Below, in pieces: positions 31,732 through 43,245 of a stretch of 64,000 bases of DNA. The stretch is from positions 324,625-388,624 of the forward strand of contig MNCI01025116.1 in NCBI GenBank assembly GCA_015680685.1, given 5' to 3'. Numbering within the stretch: position 1 is the first letter of the stretch; the number at the start of each line of letters is the position of its first letter. The stretch comes from Gnetum montanum (taxonomy: Eukaryota > Streptophyta > Gnetopsida > Gnetales > Gnetaceae). The notes beneath the pieces were generated by a model that was not told the origin of the DNA, did not search any database, and worked only from the letters and a program-made list of their open reading frames with translations. The position numbers and the translations under genes were made by a program.

Positions 31732-34004
31732 AAAAATTATGAAATTTTTTTCTATGTTAAAGGTAACACTAAGGGATGTTAGCATCATTCCTAGAGTATC
31801 TTACCCATGTCAACAATGCTAAAACTACTTCTTGGTCCTAGTTTTGGCTCCATAATATCCAAAATGGCTCATCTATAGTAGTCCTAGCATGGTAAACATT
31901 AATTTTTTGGCATTTTAATAAGTTCACCATTAGGCCCCAAGAAGATAAAAATCTTCTAACTCTAAGTGATACTAACAATAATTCTAGCATTAACATCTAT
32001 AATATCCATTAAAACTACCTTGAAAACATCATCTCTAAAAGTATTTTAAGCTTCTATAGGCTTCTAGTAATGATGTCTAACTATTCATAAAAGAATGGAC
32101 ATCATTTTGTGTAGTTTTGGTAGTGTTGAAGCCCCAAACCAAGGTGTTTTTGGCTAAGTAATGCTAAGTGATGCCAAAGCTAGCATTATTGTTACCATTA
32201 GTATAACATGTAGTAGCACCCTTCAAAACACCATCTTTGATAGCATCTCATGCTTTTATAGGTCCTTGTAATGGCCCCTAATCATTCCCAAGTTGATAAG
32301 GATTAGTTTATGTAGTTTCAACAAGCTTTGAGATACATGAGATGGAAAATTTTCCAAGTGTCACCTAGGTGAAATTGAAAATTTTTTCTAAGAATAACGT
32401 AAGGATTGTAAAAAATTATTCTATGTGTGGAACAAGGTGATGCTGATACTAACATTAGTACCAACATCTGGATCAACATTAAAGTTAGGATTTTTTAGCT
32501 TAACATCACCACCAAAGTTATAATTCTTCAATTCATGTAATCATTAAAGTTAGTATTTTTTAGCTTACCATCAATAGTAGAGTTATATTTTTTTAGCATC
32601 CCATGTCACATGAGCATCATTAGCCTAGCACTTCTCATTTTCAAAAACTAGCATTCCACTTCTGATTTTAGTTTCTTGGACTCTCCAACAACTATTCAAC
32701 ATCATTTCTAGGATACGAAATATTATTTTTGGTAGGATTATAGGAAGTCTTAAGAAATGTTTTGGTAAGTGATGTAGGTGATGTTGCCTCTAGTGTCAGC
32801 ATTACCTTGCCTACATTAGCATAATGCTAAGTTATCAAGTTCAACAATTGACAACATTTTTGAAGTCCACGAGATCCTCTACATTCTCATAACATAATTT
32901 GACATTAGTTTGGATTTCAAAAAGGATCTCAAAGGCTTCAAATTATAGTTTAAAAAATGGTAAAAAAAAAGGTTTCCAAGTCCTTGGTAATACTAACACT
33001 TATGTCAACATTAGTGTTAGTGTCACCCACCTTAGTTAAATTTTCTTCAAGAAATAAAACATAAAATTTTTTATAAATGTGGGATAAGGTCATGTTAATG
33101 CTAGTGTTAGTGTTAGTATAAGTATCATCACTAGAGTTTGAATTTTTTAGCATAGAGGTAGCACTAGATTTATATATTTTTAGCTTAACATCAATACTAG
33201 AGTTAGAATGCTTTAGCTTAATTCCAGCACTAGGTTTATATTTTTTTAGGCATCAGTAGTTTGTACTTAATGAACTTTCGATTAATACCACTTAACTTTG
33301 GGGTCAAATTTTGAGTTTTTAGGCCTATAAATAGTACATAAAAACTTAAATCCATGATAGTTTCTTGATATTTAAAGCACGTTTTTAAATTTTGAGAGAT
33401 CAAGACCATAAGCATCTATCTTCTTTACATCTCTTGCATGCTTCATAATTACCATAGCTCTGCCTAGTAGTTTGTGAGTTCAATTTGGTATCTAATTCCT
33501 TGATAGCCTATGCACTAATACTAACATAGCATTAGGATTAGTTTGGCATTTTTTTTGTATCACTATCTTAAAATTACAATCTTTCAGCATTAGCATCAAT
33601 AGTTCCACAATTAGAATTTTTTCAACTCCAATAGTAATTGTTGGACACATAGTCATAATAGCATTGTTTTGACTCTTTATTGATTCTATACTATATCTAA
33701 AGATTTTCTACTCATATATTTACTTCAAAAAGATTAAAATTCATCATCAAAAGCCTTAGCCAATAGACTATTCTATTGTTATTAATTTTCTTTATTTTAT
33801 ATTTCACATTACTCCTTCTAATGTTGGTCTTTCATAGGAGGTAAAGTTTATTTTTTATTAATAGAGAATTATCAATCATTGCAAAGGAAATACTAAAGAC
33901 CTTTCCCTTACATTGATCTCCTCATTTATTCCATACTTAGTTTTATTTTTAACAACTAAGGCTTAGTTAATTTTACTACTTGAACTTATTATTTTTATCA
34001 TTTC
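31732..34004. repeat. AT-rich degenerate repeat region, no gene
   Basis: Words such as TTTTTTAGCTTAACATCAA, ACTAGAGTTA and GCTAGTGTTAGTGTTAG recur irregularly, most densely at 32440-33270, like the remains of a short tandem repeat. The only open frame (32950-33153, minus) is low-complexity Asn/Thr and follows from the repeat. Confidence 0.5.
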
Positions 34005-34009
34005 CTTGT
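34005..34009. repeat. left target-site duplication of element E (cttgt)
   Basis: Matches cttgt at 39400-39404 after the right LTR. Confidence 0.85.
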
Positions 34010-34572
34010 TGTCACATCCCCATTTCCAAATGATGCAGTTGCCTAATGAAGATGGTGTCTCTTCATAACAAGTGTTATTATCATCTTAACAATACCTGAA
34101 AGGATAGTTGTGATTAAGACTCAAAAGGGCATGTTGTAATAATAGACATGTCTCTTGAAGTAACCTTTGGGGTTTTGACCTAAGGCATTTATAACCGAGG
34201 TTAGAGGTCGTGCTAGCATAGAGTTGTGGAGCCTAAAGAGGTGAGTAACAGAAGTTAGGTGAAGCAGGATGGCAACGGGACTAGCCATCCCTTCTGGTTG
34301 GGTTATAGGCTTAACCATGGTGGCAGTGCTAGATTGACTCTAAGGAATAGATGCCAAAAGAAGAAAACCCCAAGGAACACTCTCTAGATACACCTTTCCA
34401 TATCAATAAAGAATTCTTTTATTTTCTTTTTTTGCATTTTTCCTATTATTTCCTTTATACATAATGTTGAATATCACTTATATTTCGCATTGGTATATTT
34501 TCTTTTTATGCATGATGTCTAATATATTATATATTTGATGTTTGCCATGACATCTAGGGACAGGATGTCACA
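34010..34572 (+). repeat. 5' LTR of element E
   Basis: 563 bp, TG...CA, closely similar to the 3' copy. A run of T/A with CAATAAAGAATTC near 34406 may be the polyadenylation region. Confidence 0.88.
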
Positions 34573-34574
34573 AT

Positions 34575-34586
34575 TGGTATCAAAGC
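34575..34586 (+). promoter_or_regulatory. primer binding site of element E (tRNA-iMet type)
   Basis: TGGTATCAAAGC, one base from the standard plant initiator tRNA-Met complement TGGTATCAGAGC, two bases after the LTR. Confidence 0.8.
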
Positions 34587-35400
34587 AAACCATGACCCAA
34601 GGACCATTCATAAACATGGGCCGACATGAACTTGATGATAAACCTTGAAGCCACAACAAAAGCCATTGATCATCATTAGATGTACCATATATTTGTGATG
34701 CAAGTTAAAAGATACCTTTCCATTAACCTCACAAACAATGGATCACACATCTAGATCCCAATAATTATCAAAATTTCTTTCATGAATAACTGATGATGAT
34801 TTGATCATACCTCATCAAGCTTCATCAATTACAAAAGATGTTGGTAAGATAATGATACACGGGTGGAGGTAACTCTTACCCATCTTAATATTATAATTAT
34901 TAACCAATTAGGATCATTGTTAAATTTAGTTAGTAACCATGACCAGAATTGATCTTGTTTTGTTAAAATTCACTATCCAAGTAATCTAGAAGATTCCAAG
35001 TTAGCATATATCAATTTAAAAATGTTAGTTCAACAAAATAGGCTAGTTTGGTCGTTTTAATGCCTAAAAATAAACATTATTTTTTAACCCTAAAACTATG
35101 TCCAATTCATAGTGGTTGTTGAGACGATTCCAATAGTACAAATTTCGTCTCAATCAGACTTATTGATGTTTAAAGTTTCTCGTTATATGTGCATTAAAAT
35201 AATATTAAATTATTAATTTATTATTTGAACAAAAAAAATTTATCAAAATTTTAGGGTCAGGAATTGTCATTTACACACACCAAACCCTTACCTATCATTG
35301 GCTGAACCACCACGTCAACTTCAAATCTAATAAAATAATAATAATAAGTTAAAAAATTAAAAGATTAAAAAATTTTAAAAAACATTTTTTAAGGAAAAAG
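34587..35400. other. leader region of E, no gene
   Basis: No coding capacity recognised; increasingly AT-rich towards 35400. Confidence 0.5.
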
Positions 35401-35650
35401 TTGCAGGTTCAAACCCCAACCCCCTACTTTAACAAATATATATATATACACATGCAGAGATAATGTAAAAAAGAAAATTTGTAATTAGGAGGTTGTGGGT
35501 TCAAACCTTGACCTTTCCAACATTAAAAAATCTATTTTAAAAATAAATAAAATAATAATTATTATAATAATAAAAAAATATTTAAAAATTATATTAGTAT
35601 TTTAAAAAATTGACTGAGAGGTCATGGGTTCAAACCCAAGCCCTCCATAA
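35401..35650. repeat. three B-box-like repeats in element E
   Basis: GCAGGTTCAAACCCC (35403), GTGGGTTCAAACCTTG (35495) and ATGGGTTCAAACCCAAG (35624) recur at roughly 90-130 bp in AT-rich sequence. They resemble the tRNA B box, but no A box or tRNA fold is visible. Confidence 0.5.
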
Positions 35651-35739
35651 CCTTAAATATCTTTTTCTCTTTTCAAAAAAAAAAATGAATATATAAATAG
35701 AATTTTTAAAATATATATAATATAATTATATAAAAAAAA

Positions 35740-36348
35740 TTTTGTTTGTGCCTGCAGCCAGCCGTGGCCAAGCCGTTGGTAGACCGCAACTAGGCCTGCA
35801 GCCGCGGCCAGCCTTGGTCAGCCACAGTCAGTCATAGATAGCCAGCCGCAACCAACTAAAAGGCCACAGCTGACAAGATCTGGCCCTTGGGGTTAGCCCC
35901 CAAGGGCAAACAAAACAAAACCAGATCGTGCTGTTGTCCATTGCCATATTGCAATGCACATGCCTCCACCGTCGCCACTGCTTTGCTTCGCGTCGTGCTC
36001 TGCCAATCTGCCATCTTGCCACTACAACTGCAACTTTTATGCTTAAAACCTACACCGTTTTTTTGCATTTTCGCTGAAGAAACCCTCGCCATGTTTTTCG
36101 TAGCCATAGTTTCTAGAACATCAAAACCTTGCTTGCGTGCCACTGCCGCCTACCTACTGCTACTGCTTACCGAACACACCGCCCATCACTGTCTCCAATG
36201 CTATCCATGTTGCCCATTACTGCCTCTCGTGCCTCCTATCACTGCCGTTGCTACCATTCACAACGAAATGGCAAATTCTCTATTATCCGATGAAAAATTT
36301 CAAATTGTTTATCAATTGACAGAAGAATTTGAAATTTCCGTCAACTAA
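35740..36348 (+). other. GC-rich segment of E with an unassigned open frame (35887-36348)
   Basis: A sharp change from AT-rich filler to GC-rich sequence, starting with degenerate CAGCCGCGGCCAGCC repeats (35755-35850). The frame encodes 153 residues rich in Cys, Leu, Ala and Pro with hydrophobic stretches. I recognise no domain. The opposite strand is also open over part of it, so the coding strand is unsure. It might be a second captured host fragment, or 5' sequence of the CCR4 transcript. Confidence 0.3.
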
Positions 36349-37223
36349 CAGAAAATTCAAATTTTTGTCATTAAATTATTAGTTTAAATCATTTTCACAA
36401 TCAGAATTTTGTGTAGTATAGCAATAGAGATAAAAATTTCACAATTAAGTGTGCCTGTTCTAAAGTAGAACCAGGATGGGTGACATCTAGGGAAGTCTTG
36501 TTTTTCACATCAAAGGTATTAAACTCCTGAAACCATAACTTTTGATTTTGGAAGTCTTTTTCAGTGAATGAAGAGTCATTTTCTATAGTTTTCAATCTTT
36601 TAAGCTCAATGGTGTGTCAAATACATCCCAAGGAACCCCAAAAATTAGTTTTTACTCCTTGCCCAATATAGCGCCTCGAGATTCTCAAAATTTTAATTTT
36701 GGTATCACTCAAGCATACGATGTCTATTTTCTATATATGAATAGTCATTTCTAATATTTTTCACCCTTCTGAACTCAATGGTGAGATCAGATTTATCATT
36801 TGGCCACCTTATAATTCAATGATATTATAAATTCAACATGTTAAGCTTTAAGATTTACAAATAGTCTTAAGATTACTATGGCATGTTATTAGTTACACTG
36901 TCGAAGTTAGTATTCTCAAGGGGGGTAGAAAGGTTATCAAAAACAATATAGCTAAATATTACTGAAAATTAGGTAATGTAATTATATATTACTAAAATTA
37001 GATAATATAGTTGCATGTTACTAAAATTATATGATGTCGTTAACTATTACTAAAATTAGATAATATAGTTATTCACTTGATGTATTGATTATTAGTTGAT
37101 GTATTAGTTAGAGAATTAGTTTAAGAAATAGAACAATCTTCAATTGTCAAGAAAAGGGTATATTAATCCATCAGGTAATCAAAACATAGGGCAAAAATAA
37201 CATGGAAACACAAAATCTTGTTT
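36349..37223. other. AT-rich spacer in E, no gene
   Basis: Contains three or four copies of TACTAAAATTAGATAATATAG-like words at 36955-37065; otherwise nothing recognisable. Confidence 0.5.
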
Positions 37224-38343
37224 CAACAAGGAATATAATACTCATAAAGAGAAATGATCCAGACAAGAATCCAAGAATAGGAATGAAAGTTGCAACCTAC
37301 AACATGCTTGCAAGATCTTTAGTAAGTAAGAAACAATATCTACTATGTCCATCATGGGCCTTGGATTGACACGAATATTGATACCCATGTATCTTATTAG
37401 AATTAAAAGATTTGGATGTTGATATCTTATGTTTACAAGAAGTTTTACCATGGGAATTTCTATATCAATTTCAACCAGATTCCGAAAAGATGGGATACAA
37501 AGGTATTTATAAGCAAAAATGTTCTTGTGGAAGTTCTTCTTTTGAGCTGTACATATTAACATATTGTAGAAATTACAACATGGATGGTTGTGCAATCTTT
37601 TATAAAGAAGCCAAGTTTGAAGTGGTACAAAGATTTGAATGGAGTTTAGAAAATATGATTTTTGAAATTCTAGAACTTCAAGCAATGGAAAAGAAAGAAT
37701 ACTCAAGATTTTGGAAAAATCACATAGCCATAGTAGTGATTCTAAAAGTTCATCTATTAAGAAGATGTGTATGTGTGGTTAACACACATTTAATTGCCAA
37801 ACCAACATTTTCAAATGTTAGACTTTGTGACTGAGCATACTTGATCAAGCAAATAAAAGAAAGTTTGAAGAAGAAGTTATTCCTAAGTTGTATCGATCTA
37901 GTTTCATTTATTCTTTGTGGAGACTCCAATGCCAAAGTTGGAAGTAGTGTTTATCAATTTCTAAAATATGGATCTATAAAAGAATCTTTGGAAGATGAAC
38001 TTGACTTGAAGAAGATGTTTCCATCACTCTAGCATGCAATTCCATTAGCCAATGCATATTTTTCTTACTTTGAATCTTTAGTAGATAATTCAGATTCTAG
38101 AATTTAGAAATAGATGATGTTGATGGATAGCACTCATCAAGAACCATAGTTTACAAATTATTCTGATGGATCAACAACATTCTTCGTTGAGTCTTTGGAT
38201 TATATTTGGTATGATACTTGATTCTTTAAAGTTACCAAGTTACTAGAGTTGATTTCTAAAGAAGAAGTTGAGAAGAATTAAGATCAAGCCTTGTCATCAT
38301 AAACAAAACCATCTGATCACATACCACTTATGGTAGAATTATA
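37224..38343 (+). pseudogene. CCR4-type deadenylase catalytic domain (EEP family), intronless copy inside element E
   Basis: A single frame over about 370 codons shows all landmarks of the exonuclease-endonuclease-phosphatase fold as found in CCR4. In order: KVATYNMLARS (N), the YLLCPSWALD block, VDILCLQEV (Glu), MGYKGIYK, NMDGCAIFYK, CVVNTHL, LCGDSNA (family GDFN), LDYIWYDT, LLELI and KPSDHIPLMVEL (family SDH). The catalytic Asn, Glu, Asp and His positions are still readable. In its normal setting this enzyme removes poly(A) from mRNA as part of CCR4-NOT. About ten in-frame stops but no frameshift or intron over 1.1 kb, so it looks like a reverse-transcribed mRNA captured by E. The N-terminal leucine-rich repeats of yeast CCR4 are not present. 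Confidence 0.85.
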
Positions 38344-38812
38344 GTTACTCTCATCAGTTCATAAGGTTGATCAAGATCAAGAAGTATCTCACTCTTACTT
38401 TTATTTGATGATCTTATTATTATATTCATTATTCAATTTATATTTTGGTTAGATTAATAAAATATCTAAGGAAATGCAAGTTAGGAATAAAGAATTTGCC
38501 TTGCGTTTACTTTACTTGAATAACCATATATGAGTTGCACATTGTGTGACCCTAGTTAGAACTAGTGATTGGTAGTTGGTAGATCTTTAATTCACTTCTT
38601 ATCAATATCATTGAAAAAAAAGTAAGTATCAAGAAAGTAATATTTAATTTTCCATATAATTTTTCTCACATATATCTTATTTACAGAATAAGTAAGAAAC
38701 AACTTCAAGATCAAAGAAAAAATCAAATTATTGGAGCACAGGATCATAAAAGAAAGCATTGGAGCTAGAAGAAGATAGAGAACGTGGATTTGCTCAAGGA
38801 TGAATGAAACCT
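38344..38812. other. 3' part of E interior, no recognisable gene
   Basis: The frame of the CCR4 copy continues without resemblance to the family. Purine-rich sequence leads into the polypurine tract. Confidence 0.5.
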
Positions 38813-38825
38813 AATGGGGGTAGAT
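38813..38825 (+). promoter_or_regulatory. polypurine tract of element E
   Basis: AATGGGGGTAGAT immediately before the 3' LTR. Confidence 0.7.
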
Positions 38826-39399
38826 TGTCACATCCCCATTCCCAAATGATGTGATTGCCTAATGAAGATGGTGTCTCTTCATAACAAGTGTTATTGTCAT
38901 ATTAACAAGACCCAAAAGGGTAGTTGTGATTAAGACCCAAAAGGGCATGTTGTAATAATAGACATGTTTCTTGAGGTAACATTTGGGGATTTGACCTAAG
39001 GCATTTATACCTAGGGTTAGAGGTCATGCTAGCATGGAGTTGCAAAGCTTGGAAAAGCGAATAATGAGAGTCAAGTGAAGTAGGACATGAAGGGGAATTG
39101 GCATCCCTTCTGGCCAAGTTATAGGCCTAACCATGGTGGCAATGCTAGATTGCCTCTAAGGGATAGATGTCAAAGGAAGAAAACCCTAAGGAACTTTCTC
39201 AAAGCACTCTCTAGATACACCTTTCCATATCATTAAAGCATTATTTTATTCTCTTTTTCTACATTTTTCCTATTTTTTTCTTTATGCATAATGTTGAATA
39301 TCACTTATATTTCGCATTGGTATATTTTCTTTGTATGCTTAATGTCTAATATATCATATATTTGACATTTTCCATGACATGTGGGGACAAGATGTAACC
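38826..39399 (+). repeat. 3' LTR of element E
   Basis: 574 bp, starts TGTCACATCCCC and ends in a decayed ...GATGTAACC where the 5' LTR has ...GATGTCACA. Followed by the TSD cttgt (39400-39404). Confidence 0.85.
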
Positions 39400-39404
39400 C
39401 TTGT

Positions 39405-40196
39405 CATTCCTAGTTCATGTGTAATGGAATAAGTCCACATTTTATTAGAGGTTTGTACCTTGTCATGTCATAATTATTGACTTATTAAAGGCTATATTAA
39501 GATAAAGAATACTTTTGATCATAAGGTAATTATTTTGACACTTAATTCATCTAGGTGTTTTATGAGATTGAGAACAAAAGTTTTTTTATTAACATTCTTT
39601 CGACTAGAAGAAGGATAAATATGCTTTTTAGTATTTTTGAACTATTATCAATTTTATTACTTAGTTTTAATTTTCCACTTGTAATTGATCTTATTATCTT
39701 CTACGTATGTATGTAGGAGATACATATTGACATTATGTTTGGATAATATTCAGACTTCTCTCAAACCTCCCAGGTTTGTAAACTAATGAAAGCATAAAAG
39801 ATACTAGCTCTTGTAACACCTAGGACTTAGCATGACTATAAGATTACATGCATCAATATAGAATTAAGTATAGAACTCTCTAAAAATGAGTTGATAAGAA
39901 TGATTAGTTATGAAATAGCCAATGGTTTAAAACCATTTTTGTGAAACAAAGGTTGCATTAGTAGAACACACTATCATTATTGATGAAGTATAGAAAATTC
40001 TGAAGGATAATATTTAATATGTATAGGCTATTAAGGATCACCTCATGGAAAATTGCAATATGAATTTCAATAGTAGAAATTATCAATTTTAGGATCAACA
40101 TAGCAAAGGAAGTAATGGCACCAACATCCATAGTGATGATGAAGAGGAACATTCTCATATTTTCCTACTTTTGGACCCATTCTATCAGTTATATTT
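39405..40196. other. spacer between elements E and C, no gene
   Basis: AT-rich, no open frame with any family resemblance. Confidence 0.5.
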
Positions 40197-40201
40197 ACTA
40201 C
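40197..40201. repeat. left target-site duplication of element C (actac)
   Basis: Matches actac at 46580-46584. Confidence 0.88.
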
Positions 40202-41101
40202 TGATGAGATGCGGTTCGCATAGGCCGCAATATCGCGTCCTTCCTTACGATATCTCGTACGCGATATCGCAGTCCACCGCCATGTCTATAAATAAGAGGT
40301 GACTCTCCCTTGTTATGGGATCCCAATTTTAGAGTAGCAAAGCTCTGGTAGTTTGATCCCTCCAGAGTTAGAATTTTTCCCGTGTCTACCCGCAGTGTGG
40401 TGAATGTAATTGTACGATGTCTTTATTCGAGTGTGCCGTACTTGGACACGAACATGACCGGCAATAAAGATCGAGATTACTTCATCATTGTAGCATTCAC
40501 TTAGTTTATTTATTTGTTATTTATTTAATGTTATTTATTGCTTTCATAGCGCGGTGTGAGTACGACTTAACTACGAGTATCCACGGGTGTGTACGGCTAG
40601 TTAAGGAATCGGTTACTCATCGTGATTAGTTTTTCACCCTTAAACTCCTAGAAGCTGAACGAGTACGACTTGATTACAAGCATTTAAGTGTGACTGCTTG
40701 GTAGCCCAGTGGTGTAGCTAGGGGGATCTACGCTTGGTAACCTAGTGGCATATTTGGGATCTGAGCTTGGTAATCCCAGTGGCGTACCTAGGCCTATGCT
40801 TGGTAGTCCTAGTGGCAGTTGTGCACGAAGTCCAAGATGTCTATGGTTGATCAAGGAATCCGTTGCTCATCACACTTAGGCTAGATTAGATTTTCTTACC
40901 CTTTTCCTCATAGCTTAGATTAGTTAATATTATTTTCCACTGCCTTCAGGAGTAGCGTAGATTAGAAAACACATCATACACCTCATCTAGACTAAACCAT
41001 ACGTGACATATGCAAAACTAGTCTAGATGGGAAGACAGCGAACTGCGACCTAAGGCTAACTATCTAGATGCCACAACTAGTCCATCTGCGGAGTTCGACC
41101 G
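40202..41101 (+). repeat. 5' LTR of element C, 3'-truncated
   Basis: Starts TGATGAGATGCGG. It matches the 3' LTR until GAGTTCGACCG and then stops at the N, so about 75 bp of LTR end are missing. It has three gatatc-type units and a TATA box at 40287. Confidence 0.88.
40226..40270. repeat. gatatcgc array in the 5' LTR of C (3 units)
   Basis: Same position as in A and D; the partner 3' LTR has seven units. Confidence 0.8.
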
Positions 41102-41102
41102 N
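41102..41102. other. single N at an abnormal LTR/gag junction
   Basis: LTR sequence is joined directly to the middle of gag at this one unknown base. The rest of the LTR, the primer site, the leader and the gag start are absent. A collapsed gap or mis-join is likely. Confidence 0.7.
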
Positions 41103-43245
41103 AATGATAATCATGCCACACTTAGTAAGGAATTTCATTGGAGAACCAACGAAGCATATGACGATGAAGATTGGAGTATGCAATCTAAGGTGGGAGTTTC
41201 CTATAAGCATGAACAAAAACAACATCATCACAATGCACGAAAGCCTAACGTACCCAATGATGATGAACCCCCACTGGCCACTACAAGCTTCACGCAAATA
41301 CAAGAGGTTGTTTGAATCTCATGTAGGTATCGTAAAGAGAGCTTCCTACCCAGGCTCGATTTAAATAGCTTTCCCAAATTTTCAGGAGGCTATGACTTAG
41401 ATCCGCATCAACATTTACTAGCCTTCTACGATGCCTGCACATGGAATAACATTGATAACAGTTGGAAAAAATTTAAGCTCTTTCCTATGACACTTGTTGA
41501 CCAAGCTAAAGTATGGTATAGATCGTTGAAACCAAATTCGATACGATGCTGGTCAACAATGGTAGAGGTCTTTAACGAAAAATATCAAACCTACGCAAGA
41601 GTGTCAGCCTTGAGGAAACAAATCCAAGGATGGAAATAAGAAAAACATGAACCCTTGGATATGGCCTTAGAAAGATATTATTCACTATTAAACAACTGTC
41701 CAAGCCATGGGTTTTCCGAGGAAAGGCTAATGTACCATATCATTGATGGGCTACATAATGAAACAAGAGAGACCTTAGGAACGTATGCCCAAGGTCAACT
41801 ATACAACCTACGAACCCATCAAATCCAAGAGCTTATTAAGTGGATAGCAAAAGAAGAAGGAGAATTAGCTACATGGGAGAGTGTTGAAAAACATCAACGG
41901 GATCAAAATCACAACTCAACAAAGGTCCCAGATCATAACAAGGAGAGATCAACAAATCTCAAGGTGGAAGCATCGTCTTTGCCAATACAACAATTGTTAG
42001 AAGAAGCCAAGGCAAAGATCAATAAGATGTTGGAATGGATGAATCAAAAGTGTGAAGAATATATCAACACCATTGGAGATAGAGTTTTCACAACCCAAGA
42101 AGTAGGGAAAAATAATAAACATTCAGAAAGAAGGAATGAAGGGACTAAGTGCTCAACTGCCAATCCTACATATGAATGCAACCTATGCTTGTACGATCAC
42201 CCCAAGGGTCAATGCCCAATATTGTTACATCTACAAGAGCATTGGGGAAACATGCTACATCCAGAGTTCGTACAGAGATACTGTGTTAGACCACAGTGGC
42301 AACAATCCCAGTCGTGGGGGAATCCACCCTTAGACTGGAGGCACCCTTCATATTTTTCGAATTGAAATGCTTATCATGTTCAACCTCCTATTTCTCCAAC
42401 TGAGCCAACATACTTTATCTCACCACACTACTATTCCCCACAATACTATCAACCCATGCCTCCAACACAACCACCACCTTGTGCACCTTACCCTTCTCCT
42501 AACTTTCAGCATTCTCATCCTTTCCCTCCTTATACATCGCCACCAACTATCCCTTACGTACCTGCACCACCGCAACTCATGAACAACACTTGTGCTACTG
42601 CTACTAACAGCAGTGAAGAGCCTCCTCAACATCAAAAACGTCAACACAGCCGTAGGAAGGGACAACACAATTCTGAGGCCACTGCACCTTCCAACCCAGC
42701 ATAAGTCCAACCCTGTGATGCACCCTTACCTTCGAACCCAACTCCTCATGTAACTTCATCAGGGCCACCAACTCACACTCCAACAACCATATGGCCCAAT
42801 GAACACAATCATGGGAGGCACCAACCCAATCCTTGCATACCATTTAACCATCACCAACATCATAGTGGGTCAACTCGTTATTCGGGAACTACATCGTACA
42901 AGCTGCCCCACTATGCTTACTACAATCAAGTGTCTAAACCCCAATGGGGTGATTATGGAGCAGTTCCAATATTTCCAACATGCAAGGATCCTCAACCTTC
43001 CTTTATTAATCCTTGCATACAATCTAACGGTCCCGAATATCATAGTGGGTTAACTTGTTATCCGGGAACTACATCGTATAAATTTCCCCACTATCCTCGT
43101 TATAACCCAGTGTGTGAAACCTGACGAGGTAAGTATGATCGAGTCCCAAGATTTCCAAGAAGCAAGGATTCCAGTCATCAATTATTAATCCATGCCGTCC
43201 ACAACCATTTAGCTATGAGGGATATCCCTCATTCTAATAACAAGC
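41103..43245 (+). pseudogene. gag of element C
   Basis: One frame runs throughout with stops near 41313, 41638, 42363, 42703 and 43122. The core matches A: FPKFSGGYDLDPHQHLLAFY, then LFPMTLVDQAKVWYRSL, VFNEKYQTYARV, ERYYSLL, TLGTYAQGQL and IAKEEGELA. A zinc-knuckle-like CNLCLYDHPKGQC (C-x2-C-x3-H-x4-C) lies near 42178-42215. A very Pro/Tyr/His-rich C-terminal region with long tandem repeats follows. No frameshift is needed over more than 2 kb, so this gag is better kept than that of A. The N-terminus is lost at the junction at 41102. Confidence 0.85.
42830..43200 (+). repeat. about 180-bp tandem repeat inside the gag C-terminus of C
   Basis: Two full copies start with AATCCTTGCATAC at 42828 and 43009, and a third partial copy begins at 43186. 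The units translate in frame (YHSGxTxYxGTTSYKxPHY), so the protein is lengthened by repeated Tyr/His/Pro blocks. Confidence 0.75.

Larger units (their letters stand above)
34010..39399 (+). mobile_element. element E: non-autonomous LTR retrotransposon carrying a captured CCR4-type gene
   Basis: Direct repeats 34010-34572 and 38826-39399 begin TGTCACATCCCC and are flanked by the TSD cttgt. A tRNA-iMet-type primer site follows the left LTR and a G-rich polypurine tract precedes the right one, so it moved as a retrotransposon. The 4.25-kb interior has no gag, protease, RT, RNase H or integrase that I can detect. Instead it has AT-rich filler, three B-box-like repeats, a GC-rich segment and, in sense orientation, an intronless CCR4-type EEP nuclease domain. 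Its enzymes must have come from another element. Confidence 0.88.

Noticed and set aside
32950-33153. Asn/Thr-rich minus-strand frame
   Set aside because: Created by the GTTAGTGTTAGT-type degenerate repeat, not a protein.
35401-35650. tRNA genes at the GGTTCAAACC boxes
   Set aside because: No A box, no acceptor stem and no cloverleaf around any of the three boxes.
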